Part shown: positions 1 through 9,951 of the stretch, piece by piece
Numbering within the stretch: position 1 is the first letter of the stretch
Layout: every line of letters begins with the position of its first letter
The notes under the pieces: generated by a model
Seen by the model: the letters and a program-made list of their open reading frames with translations, nothing else
Databases searched by the model: none
Told to the model about the DNA's origin: nothing
Source of the DNA: Bifiguratus adelaidae
Taxonomy: Eukaryota; Mucoromycota; Endogonomycetes; Endogonales
DNA length: 64,000 nt
Reading direction: 5' to 3'
NCBI GenBank assembly: GCA_002261195.1
Contig: MVBO01000008.1
Span: 251,368 to 315,367, forward strand
Made by a program: the position numbers and the translations under genes

Positions 1-1565
1 TACGCAGCTTCGGAGAGGTGAGTACAAGTTGTCGGAAGGTTAAGGTTCGGCATGCTCATTTCCGGGTTGCAGTTTGACGGCCGAGATCCACGACTTCGTG
101 CGCTACGTCGGACCTACAGAGGAGGAGCATGTCATGCGACAGCATGTTATACAGCGTATTGAAGGCGTAGTCAAGAGTATATGGCCAAACGCCGAGTTGT
201 TCGTGTTCGGAAGTTATGACACAAAGTTGTATCTCCCCACAAGGTGAGCGTCTTGCGCTTCTGACATGCAAGACACGTATACTCATGGTCACTGGTAGTG
301 ATATCGACCTGGTGCTCATATGTACGGAGCTCATGACGGAACTGCCACGTCGAATTATCCCTCGACTTTCCAGCGCATTGTCAAAGGAAGGGATAGCGGA
401 AGATGTCAAGGAGATCATCAATGCACGCGTTCCCATCTTGAAGTTTACGGAAAAGGTGACTAAATACAAGGTGGATGTGTCTTTTAACATGACATCCGGT
501 CTGGACACAGCGCGCATCACACAACAGCTTTGCAACGGTTTACCTGGACTACGAGAGCTTGTCTTGGTCATCAAGTGGTTCCTCGCAGAAAGGGACATGA
601 ACGAAGTTTTCTCTGGCGGATTGGGCTCCTATGCGGTGCTTTTAATCGTGGCTTCCTTTTTACAATTGCACCCCAGGATTCAAGAAGGCTCGATAGACCC
701 TCGCCGAAACTTAGGCCCTTTGTTGGTGGAGTTCTTTGAACTTTATGGGACAGCCATGTCGTGGGAAGGGGTTGGCATACGCGTTGGAACTCTGGCGCAT
801 CCCCTGGATGCAGGCTACTATGACAAACGAGAAACAGGACGTTTGCAGCCCGGTCGAGCCAGCATTCCGAGTATTGAAGATCCCGGAGATGCAGACAATG
901 ACGTGTCAAGAGGTAGTTTTGCCATGCCCTTCATCAAAAAGGCCTTTTTCCAAGGTTTTGAAATTCTACGTTCTGCCATCATTGGCCGATTCAGAGAGCA
1001 AACTCGAGGAAATATAGATGAAGACGACACTACGGCGATGCCGAAGCGATCTCATACCCGTTTCGATGGGGAGGGTGACAAGATCGAAAGCGACGATGAC
1101 GATGATGACGATGACATTGCAGACACGATTCTGGGCCAAATCATCAGCATGCCTGTCAGCATCCAGGAAGATCGGCATAATGTTCACGAAATTCATCAAG
1201 CCATGACATCCAAGGGTGTGAATCTACTGGCAACCATCCCGGCCGAAGAGCAAGCTCAAAACAAATCCAACCACGAGCGAGCATTCAAAAGGCTTCAAAA
1301 GATTCAAGAAAAAGAAGCACGCATGTTCGAGCCTGGCAAGGCACGACGGCAAAAGCAGCTGAATGGTGGACGTGACAGGAATTTCGACTACGACTTTCAC
1401 GCACTTGAGGATGATGAAAATAGTGAGGTGGATGAAGATGACGGCGATTTGAACCTTGCCAATGCTACAGGGATCACTGAACCCGACGCTAGCTCCGGGA
1501 GCGAAGCAGTCGGCAAGTCGAGCAAGAAGAAGAAAAAGAACAAAAGGAGCAAGAGCAAGACATGA
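1..1565 (+). CDS. Non-canonical poly(A) polymerase, TRF4/PAPD5 (Cid14) type; 5' end outside window
   Basis: Nucleotidyltransferase that in this family adds short poly(A) tails to nuclear RNAs to mark them for exosome decay (TRAMP complex). The open frame enters at base 1 (YAASES) and is interrupted by introns at 18-72 and 244-298. Joined exons give GSYDTKLYLPTSDIDLV, the GS...DxD catalytic signature, followed by DVSFN with the third acidic position, then the poly(A)-polymerase-associated segment (GSYAVLLIVASFLQLHP). The C-terminal third is low complexity: an acidic run with eight consecutive Asp near 1092-1117, then a Lys/Ser-rich tail (SKKKKKNKRSKSKT) that looks like a nuclear localisation signal. 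Stop TGA is at 1563-1565. The N-terminus and promoter lie before the window. Family assignment is firm; TRF4 versus TRF5 cannot be separated. Confidence 0.9.
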
Positions 1566-1707
1566 GATACCCATTGTACAGATTGGCAACAGTGTATTGA
1601 GCACAATAGATTGTTTTATCTAATCAGAAGACAACGCAAAAGAGGAGACGACAATAGTTACAACATAACAGCATTCATGCGTCACAGACGTCAATGATCC
1701 CAATGAT

Positions 1708-2412
1708 CTAACTGCGCTTAGCTTTGCCTTGTGGGGCGACATATGTGCGATAGGTCTCTGCAAGGGAGGTGTGAGCGATCAGTTTACCGAGAATACGCCA
1801 ACGTACCTTTATAAAAGGCGTCAGCTTTGGCAATGTAGGGGTTCTTTTGGACTTGAGCATCCCATTGATCCTTTGCCACATTGGCAAAATACTTAATTTG
1901 GGGTTCAAGCTTGTTATAAGCTCCTTCAATCACTGGCCGAGCGTGTTGGTCATAGAGAGCACCGGCCCGTTCCACATGAGGGGCGATGGCGTCATGTTCC
2001 AAGGCAGGGTCCAAGTACTTGGTCTTTAGACCTAACACAGTATTGCAAATGGCCGAGTCGGAGGACGAAGGGCAGACCCAGAGGACCAAGTAGGCAATGT
2101 AAGCTAGAAAACCTTGAATGGCGAAGGTAATCAGAGCGGCAGTGCTTGACTGTCACGTATGTGAGCATCTCGCGTTGACTTGAAAGTCATAATTTACCTT
2201 TGTCTGAGGGGCAGCTCGGGCCTGTGATCTCGGAACTAAAGCACGAGAAGTGTCAGCTACCACGTTTAGCAGCCGTTGCAGACCAACTATGACTTACTGG
2301 AACCTTTCTTGGAGCTCATTTTAGAGGTGCGAGATTTAGCGGGAGAAGCAGGTGGAGTAGCGTTCGCTTGATTATCGCGGGATTGAATAGTTTGCCAATT
2401 ATCAGATGGCAT
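1708..2412 (-). CDS. Hypothetical small single-pass membrane protein
   Basis: No family recognised. The model starts at ATG 2412 (MPSDNWQTIQ) and joins four exons using GTAAG/GTAAA/GTACG donors, giving about 180 residues and stopping at 1708-1710. Residues 1-55 are Ser/Pro/Lys/Arg-rich and probably disordered. One strongly hydrophobic segment follows (ITFAIQGFLAYIAYLVLWV), then a helical region with regularly spaced aromatics (ALYDQHARPVIEGAYNKLEP, IKYFANVAKDQWDAQVQ) and a basic tail ending KAKRS. The long amphipathic C-terminal part is loosely reminiscent of lipid-droplet or ER-surface proteins, but that is only an impression. Intron joins keep the frame open throughout, which supports a real gene. 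Confidence 0.6.
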
Positions 2413-2772
2413 ACCTCGGCTCACGGGGTCGAGGAATAGAGTGCGCAGCAATAAGGAACAAGAGCAATCCTTTATAGGCTCGCCGCTTTGAATTTTCATG
2501 CGTGCGTGGTCGGCGTGTAAAAATTGCCTTTTTTGGTAATGAATTCATTGCGTCGGAGGCTGACGTGTCAAGCTCTCTTTGGCTCGCCATTGTCTTTTAG
2601 GGTTCCATTGGTAAACCAGAATTGGGGAGATATGTTGCGTGGATCTTGTATCGAGTGCCGTTGCTGACCTAATCTAAAGTCTGTAAGCTCTACTTGTACA
2701 TCGGACGCAGTTACTACGGGGTATGGCATGTTTACGATCTGTACTAGGTTTGTGTTGCTTGTACCAGTTGTT

Positions 2773-3645
2773 TCAGTGCGATTCTTCTTCTTTAGGACCG
2801 GTAGCATCAGGCATGCTCTGGAATCGAACTTTTTGGCGCGCGTTCCCGTATTTGATCTCGCAAATTGCAAACAGGATCAACCATAGCCCCACGATAACCG
2901 CGTAGATCACGTAGGGGCTGACATTTGGCGGGTGCAGGTACATTATACCAACGGGTATATTTGCGATAGCGAGAAGCGTAATGAGACGACCAAGCCAGTG
3001 ATGGAAGCTGTGATACCATGGTGTTTTGGGCTTGAAGTTCTTACGGTTGTCGATATGATTCAAAGTACCTATCAATGCTGAAGACAGAATTAAGCATGCA
3101 TGCGTTAAAAGTGAAAACGGTGTATTCCTTGCCTTGAACCCAAAAGCCGACAAAGACTGTGAGACCAATGATCTTTGATGCAGGGTTAACCATACATGCC
3201 ATGTATCCTTTATCTAAACTTACATGATGCGGATCTGTGAACTCCGCATGTCCAACGAGCCTCACACCCAAAGCAAATGCAATGATCAGCGGAACCGCTG
3301 CAGCCACAATCATCCCTCCCATATGCTTTGGAAACCAGCCATGGTCCCAACGTGGTGAATAACGTGCAATGATAACGCCAAAGGGCACGGCAAACAACCA
3401 GACAAAAGCCATCAGCGAGGCTGTAGCAAGGTCATGAGCTCCACAACATCAACTGAGATTATCAAGCTTCTTTACCATGGGCAATAAGGACTCGCAAGTG
3501 ATAGAGCTTTAGGTCCTCACCGCCATCAGCTTGCCCATGTACCACCTGAAGGAATGCAAGAAAAGCAATGACTGCTAAGCTCTCATTAAGTTTAACCTCC
3601 TCAGACGTTTTCAACCCAGAGCAAACTACCTTGTAGACGCCGCAT
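2773..3645 (-). CDS. Cytochrome b561 / ferric-reductase-type transmembrane protein
   Basis: Predicted heme-b electron-transfer membrane protein of the cytochrome b561 superfamily; partner and substrate unknown. Start ATG is at 3645; joining across the first intron gives MRRLQVIAFLAFLQVVHGQA, a clear signal peptide. The core then reads LIAHAHDLATASLMAFVW, PFGVIIARY, HMGGMIVAAAVPLIIAFALG, HAEFTDPHH and, after two more introns, FHHWLGRLITLLAIANIPVG. These are the helices and paired His expected for two b-type hemes. One intron (3078-3132) starts with GC rather than GT (CAAG|GCAAGG), and the join there restores GFWVQALIGTLNHID. A 37-nt intron after LIAHA also seems needed. The tail is short, charged and cytosolic (TGPKEEESH). 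No DOMON domain is seen. Confidence 0.85.
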
Positions 3646-3942
3646 GACAACAATTGAAAAGAACGAGTGAGAAAGACGCTTTATGGTGTTCCTTATCTCT
3701 ACATCTCTGCTTTATAGTATTTCATCGTCATCGTGCACAGACTTGCCAAGGTTCCACTTAGCCTCCTTTAAGCACGGTGATCAAAATGAAACAATTGCAT
3801 AGACCTGCATTGGACTCTGGGGATTTCGTCGATTTGGTTAATTAAGGGAATTTTGATCGTCTCTGTTGATGACATCCAATTGTTTGCATGCTAAAAGTGT
3901 TTTGAATGCCGTTATCGATAAACAAATAGAGTTAACAGCCCT

Positions 3943-4615
3943 CTATTGCGCCGGGACGGGGGCGTGGATCTGTGACATGTAAGCATCTACCTGAGACGGG
4001 CCCTGAACAACTTACCAAGGGTGCGAGCTGCAACCAGTGCAGAGACCGTACAACCGTATCACTCTCGGTGCTCGGTACCCCGTCATCCAGCCAAATGTTA
4101 AATTTTGTGAACTGTGTGGTTGGTCGCCAGCGAACGACTTCAGCATGTGATGATTCCTCTCCTTCATCCTCGTCGACATAGGTATCTTGATGGTTTGGAA
4201 GGTCTTCGCTTCTGAATACATAGCCTATACGAAAACAAGCAATACAATCAGATTAGCACATATCCAACGCCGCCAGCCAGAATGATCAGTGAATATCTCA
4301 TCTTTGCACCCTACCTCGATGGCCCTCTGGAAGGTCAGCTTGTACACCCAGCAATCGATGACCGCGAAAATGACTTATCAATGTGCCTTCTGCAGATCAA
4401 AACGCATTCAGTGAGAAGCTGAAAAGTACTAGAAAGACGCGCTTACCTGGAACGATCTCTTGAAAACCTGCTTCCTCATTCACTGGTACCGGATGAAAGT
4501 ATGCATTGACATCTGCAGGCCCATCGTACTTTATCTCGCATGGCAACAAGTGCAGCGATCGGTTGTCTGCTGGGCATTTCACCGCCTCTGAACGCAACAA
4601 GGACACGGTGTGCAT
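3943..4615 (-). CDS. Ribonuclease H2 subunit C (RNASEH2C / Rnh203-like)
   Basis: Non-catalytic subunit of RNase H2, which removes ribonucleotides from DNA. Recognised by HLLPCEIKYDGPADVNAYF near the N-terminus and, in the next exon, SHFRGHRLLGVQADLPEGH, both hallmark blocks of the family. The third exon carries an acidic linker, then FNIWLDDGVPS and LHWLQLAPL. The family normally ends in a short helix with IHAxVP; here MSQIHAPVPAQ follows only if a 25-nt segment (3991-4015, GTAAG...TCAG) is spliced out. Without that splice a 28-residue unrelated tail results, ending near 3932. Start chosen at ATG 4615 (MHTVSLLRSEA); an upstream ATG at 4681 would overlap the neighbouring gene. It is divergent from the SMG5-like gene with 52 bp between start codons. 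Confidence 0.85.
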
Positions 4616-4667
4616 AAGACGCGAATTGGCCCAAATTGGCTCGTTATTGGGCTCCCCACAGCAATGC

Positions 4668-7579
4668 ATGGTGCGGAACACTGGTGGACGTCGTCAAGCT
4701 CGTAAGCAGAGAGAAGCTTCTCACCATCAGGTAGCCTCGAGAAGAGTTGATGCTGGCGTGAGCGAGAAGGTCGTCTTTCAAGAGCTCTTCACCGAAGCTT
4801 CAGCATTACTGCATCAAGCCGAGCTTTTGCAAAGAGAGTATGATAGCGTAGTCGAAAAGCAGACAGTAGGCAACGGGGGGGGATTAAAAGATGGCGTGGA
4901 GGATATTCGGCATGAATGCAGCTTGATTCGGCAAAGTGCAAAGGATATTTGTTTGGATTTGCTCGCCAATCACCTTGTCAGCGCTCTGGAAAAGAACATT
5001 CACCGCAGCCTATGGGAACAGGCCATTGTTGCACAGTTGACTGTCTATGGATCGGAATTTGAAGCTCTATGGAATCAGGCCCAAAAGGATGGCAGCGCCA
5101 AACGGAGGCATGCTGCATTTCAGGAACTGGAACAGGCATTCAATGTTGGAATTGCCGTATGCAATGAAATGATTCTTGATGGCATGGAACAAGCCGGGCA
5201 AGGCGACATTTTAGGTCTTAGGAAAGGTAAGGACAAGAAATTTCTGGCTTATTGACGCTTCATCTCAATCTTTCGCTCTAGCCAAAGGCGACTCAAACAA
5301 GAGTTCCATCGAGGTTACACATTACATACAGCAATGTGTATTATGGTTGGGCTACATCTTTGACCGAAAGCGAGAAGTGGCACGCAAATATTCTGTATGG
5401 TCAAGAAACGAAAAGCAGCAACTTATCTCGCCAGATCACCTGGAAGCGGTGGCCAAGCTGTCTGCGCTTGCTGCGGAAGACTGCTTTCGGTTAGCTAGCA
5501 AGATGCCTCTGTCGCCAGCCAAGGCCTACAACCAGTTGGCATGTCTTTCCGGCAAGTGTCACGAATTTCTTGACTGTTGCTATTGGAGCAGTCTATGGTA
5601 AGCTGCGACATCAAGAAATAGCATCCAAACTAACGCCCTTTAGCATACTCACAGATGACAATCAGAAAGGAGATGGATTGATTGGATCTAAATCGGTCAA
5701 TATCGACCATATGCGGTTCTCGATTCGGATGTCTTCTGAACAGGCTGACTTTGGAGTGGAATCACAGATGATGCGCTCATTCTGCTTGACCTTTTGCAAA
5801 TGGTATCTTGAACTCATCAGGTATATGTGCGATGATGAAGAAACAACAAAGCCGTTTATTGGCACGATGAGTGACCCCGTCAACTCTATCTTATCCCTCA
5901 CCCGCCAATGGCAGGACTTCATGACTGGTTCAACCGAGTGGAATGCAACATATGACGTAGTTTTGGAGAAGCTATTGATTGCAATGCTCGGTCTTCTTTG
6001 GTACATTGAACATCCAAAGAGTAAGTTGAGATCATCAAAGTTTCTGTACTAATATGAGCTTTTCAGACCCGGGAAAAGTAGAGCACAAGAGGACAGGTCC
6101 TTATATGCACATGATCACTGTGCTCTTTGAAAGCATTCTAGTGCGCAATTATTCTAACGCCATTTATATGTCTATGGCGAGTTTAAGCGTCCTGGCGACT
6201 ACATTATGGGTCAATCGTGATATGATTGCGCACAGCTGTCAGACAGAGCCCAAGCTCCCTTCGGTAAATATCTGTGCCTCGGCACATTCACCGCACTAAA
6301 GTTACGTTTGACAGACTCTTGCGAAACTGTTTAAACTTGCGCTGGCATCATTTGGTGACGGTTGGGCTATTGACCCATCAATTCCTCTGGAGAAGCAGCA
6401 ACGGCTACAATGGGTCCAGCTACCCGAAGACGAAGAGTACAAAACCTTGGCCATGTGGAAGGGTTTAAGGCATCATCTGTCGGCTCATAAACTTGATGCA
6501 CAGAATATCGAGTTAATCTGTGCGGAGCGCTTGAATAGATGGCGCGACGTCATCGTGGCTTTTGCATCGGATGAGGTACGTTATTTCCGCTCGAGTCTGA
6601 AATCACTCACCGTTGGCTTCAGAAATTCCAATGGATACATTATGAAAAGGCGACATTGAATGTTTCCGTAATAGATGTCGAAGAAGAAAAGGTTGGCAAC
6701 CATAAAGCTCAACGTACTCACGGCTGATAAGACCTGCAGACGCAACGCACAGATCAATTCATGCACGCCATGGCAAGAGAACGCTTGAAAGATCAAGTGT
6801 CTGTTCTGGAGCAACAAGTCGTCAGCCATCAGTCACCAAAAGGCAAACAGAGGCAGGCAGATACAGGTCAAGCAAACAAGTCGCTTGCGGCACCAAAGAT
6901 CAGATGGAAGACAGCAATCGTGTCCGACGTGAACATACTCCTGGAACGGCTCGAAATGATCAAAAACTGGTGCGGCGGTAGAGATCAAGCGAGAGATCTT
7001 CAAGATGGCGAGCCAGTGCAATATGAAATTGTCATTCCACACGCTGGTATGTTTGTCTCTGTTACCTGCAATTCAACAGTCTTTGCCAACTCACATCGCA
7101 TTGTAGTCATTCAAGATTTGGACCTTATTAAAAAACCCGGGCAGAACTCAGCTCGAGCTCGAGAAATCATTCGGTTTTTGGACGATTCGTTCGCCAAATA
7201 CCGTCGGTGGAAACCAAGTCGTACCCGTAATGGTCAGGTGACATTTGTGCGTCCACAACTCCCGGACGAGAACATGACCTGGTCCGAAATTTGGCAAAAC
7301 AGATCCGACTATTGGCAAGAGGATATATTAAAGAACCCCAAAATCGAATGGGAAGACGACGAGGAAGAGGAAAGGGAAGAGGACGAGAAGCTGTTGGATA
7401 TTCTCTTTCCGGAATACTACGATGCCTACGCTGCTACTATCTCGGTAGCTCTTCGCAATCGACGTCTCGGATTTCCCGGTGTGCAATATTGGACCATTGA
7501 CGATAGCGACGAGTATATAGCTGGTGGCTTGCAACCTACACTTGCTGTCAAGCCCGTAGTCATCGAAATGTTTTTCTAG
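4668..7579 (+). CDS. EST1/SMG5-family protein with C-terminal PIN-like domain
   Basis: Member of the EST1/SMG5/SMG6/SMG7 group, which works in nonsense-mediated mRNA decay and telomere maintenance. Start ATG 4668 ([14 protein letters not shown]) opens a basic N-terminus, then a helical Est1 region with a YNQLA motif ([20 protein letters not shown]). After about six short introns (for example 5227-5281) comes a coiled stretch, then a PIN-like fold: [51 protein letters not shown]. The pattern IVIP..VI.xLDLIKK is closest to SMG5. The LTDDRNL-type late acidic motif of active SMG6 is not evident, so nuclease activity is doubtful. An acidic run ([13 protein letters not shown]) precedes the C-terminus at VVIEMFF. 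Whether this is SMG5 or a fungal EST1 paralog is uncertain. Confidence 0.75.
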
Positions 7580-7721
7580 GCATCGCTATAGAATGACTTG
7601 TAGTCTAAAGGCCCTGCAGCTGCATTGCACAATGGCACACCGTAAATTGACTCGTGACGTCCCACACCCAATTTTGTCACCGCGTCAATCAGGTTTTTGT
7701 CACAAGGGGACGACAGACACC

Positions 7722-8303
7722 ATGGCGAAAGGTAATCAGGCTCGCTCAAAAGGCAACAATCACTCACTCCAACCACTAGTCCCGAGAAACTTCCGTCTCC
7801 TCGAAGAATTGGAAAAGGGTGAGAAAGGCATTGGCGATGGCTCGTGCAGTTATGGTCTCGCCGACAGTGATGACATCATGTTGTCCAACTGGAACGGCAC
7901 GATCCTTGGTCCAGGTCATGTAAGTGATGGTATGGTCTCTATCTCAAGCGACGAATATTGAGTTGAACCTATCTAGACGGTCCACGAGAACAGAATCTAC
8001 AGTCTAAAGATACACTGCGGCGAGACATACCCGGATACCGCGCCAGTCGTCTACTTTGAGGCCAAGATCAACTTACCGTGTGTTAATCAGGTGAATGGAC
8101 GGGTAGAACCGAGTCGATTGAATTGTCTGGCGAATTGGAAGCGGTCATACATGATAGAGAACATCTTGGTGGAATTGCGACGGTAAGTTGAGAACGGCAT
8201 AGATCTGGTGAATGCTGAGACATCTGCACCTAGAGAAATGGCGGCTCCTCAGAATCGAAAATTGCCTCAGCCTCCTGAAGGTACCCTGTATTCACGACAA
8301 TAA
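7722..8303 (+). CDS. MMS2: Ubiquitin-conjugating enzyme E2 variant (MMS2/UEV1 type)
   Basis: Catalytically inactive E2 variant that pairs with Ubc13 to build Lys63-linked ubiquitin chains, mainly on PCNA in post-replication repair. Three exons (7722-7919, 7977-8182, 8234-8303) join cleanly. Residues [20 protein letters not shown] near the N-terminus are diagnostic, followed by [40 protein letters not shown] and a C-terminal [13 protein letters not shown]. The active-site Cys region of true E2s is absent, as in all UEVs. The N-terminal 20 residues ([19 protein letters not shown]) are a slightly extended basic lead compared with yeast Mms2. Start ATG 7722 is the only one that keeps the conserved block in frame. 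Confidence 0.93.
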
Positions 8304-8491
8304 GGCCTGGAAGGTAGTAAATCATCATCAATTGTAAACTTTTATCTTGATGTCTTCTTGTTTGTGGATAGAGGTGAAGGATGATGTAGTGTGTGTATTA
8401 GAGAAAACGACAAATCATGCTCAATTTAAATTACAATGGTCTTCGTATGATACACCAGTCAGGCATCAAGTCTGACCATATTCACATGGGT

Positions 8492-9858
8492 CTAGCCCAT
8501 CAGAACACGCTGTCCAATATCGAGAACGTTGTCATCAAGTGGGTATGTAGGGCGGTTGGCGTCAAAGGGCTGTTGCTCTGACGCACCGTAAGAGAGTTGC
8601 ACGGCATCATCCATGGTAGTTTGTTGCTGCTCTGGCTTGACAGGTTGTGCCTGGTATTCCGGTGTCCCAGAAGCGGCCATCGCAGCCTTCCTCGCATCCT
8701 CGCGTTTCTGCCTCCTCCACATTTTACGCAACTCCTTAAATTCTAAAGAGCAACAGGGTATCAGTGGCATGTATAAAGACATCACATGTTGCCAAAATTA
8801 CCATTAGGACTTCGCTTCGGACCGTGCTTTTGCATGCTGACATGAGCATTGAGATGATTGAGCGTGCCGTAGCTCTTATCGCACTCGGGCCAGTTGCAGG
8901 TATAATGACGCTCAATCTCATCAAACTTGCGACGTGGTCGCTTTGCGGTCACCATGCCAGGTAAAGGAATAAAGGCGTACGTTTTGGCGTTCGAGGAAGT
9001 CGAAGAAAAGGATGAACGATTGGAACCTTGCTGCTGACGTGGTAGAGGATACGCAGGCGGAACGTGGGATGACGGAGAATGATAAGCCTGTTGAGGCATC
9101 ATGCCGTGGTTCAACACCAGGCCTGCGCCCCCTTGGGGTGGAGAGTGCCCAACACTCATATGGCGAGCGTGAGGCGGAGGTTGAGAGTGCATAACGCCCA
9201 TAGGATGTGATGGAACCGACGCGTTCGATGGTGCCATGGTCATGCCAAATTCAGGCATGTTTTGGCCGGGCATCATACTAGGGTGGAGCGTATATCCAGG
9301 GTAGAAGGATTGTTGAGATGGATGAGGTGGCATGGGAGCATGACTGAGATCGGATGATACATCTGGACCCATTGAAGCCATACTCAAATGAGATTGTTGG
9401 GTTTGTATCGGTGTTCGTTGAGAAGTTGGTACTCTAGCCATATATGAAGGATTTCTAGCCATGCTCATGTCTCCCATGGGTATCGCTCCGGACGTGGGAT
9501 GCTGCAATGAGGCTGGGCGCCCGTGACGCGGATCATTCATCAAGGGTGGATTCTGCATATGCATCTCCATAGACATCGATCCATATCCTTCATGCACTTG
9601 ATCAAAGGGAAGCTCCACATGAGAGTATGAAACACTCTGCACGACGGGTGGATGTTGAATGATGGTAGAGTGTTCTGTGGCAGCAGGCCGGGCACCTGGA
9701 TGCGTTGCTCGTCGTTGATGCTCCGAGGCGTCTTCACCGTTCTCTTCTGGTCCAATCATCTGAGACAACGAAGGCAGAGATGGCACCGATGCCGGTACCT
9801 CTCCTTCCTTCTCCCACCACTCCTGTCTGTCCACCATATAATGTGGACCAAAAGACAT
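8492..9858 (-). CDS. C2H2 zinc-finger transcription factor (fungal single-finger type)
   Basis: Probable DNA-binding regulator. Start ATG 9858 (MSFGPHYMVDRQEWW); a longer frame upstream lacks an ATG. About 300 residues of low-complexity Met/Pro/Ser/His/Gln-rich sequence precede the conserved block AKTYAFIPLPGMVTAKRPRR, then a single finger of spacing C-x4-C-x12-H-x5-H (CNWPECDKSYGTLNHLNAH...QKH). After one intron (donor after SPN, acceptor before EFKELRKMW) a basic helix (RRQKREDARKAAM) continues, then a Gln-rich tail. The PLPG-linker plus KSYGTLNHLNAHV block is a conserved fungal arrangement in which the finger and the following EFKELRK helix act together. Target genes cannot be inferred. 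Confidence 0.85.
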
Positions 9859-9951
9859 GCGGAAGAAGGGCAAGAAAAGCCAAGAAAAAGGCAATAAGCC
9901 CGTCATCTATATATGGTTAGATCTAATCACCCCTGAAATCAGGCTTTTGTT

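Noticed and set aside
4506-4667. Upstream in-frame extension of the SMG5-like protein
   Set aside because: It lies entirely antisense to the conserved HLLPCEIKYDG block of RNASEH2C and has no protein-like motif; ATG 4668 is preferred.
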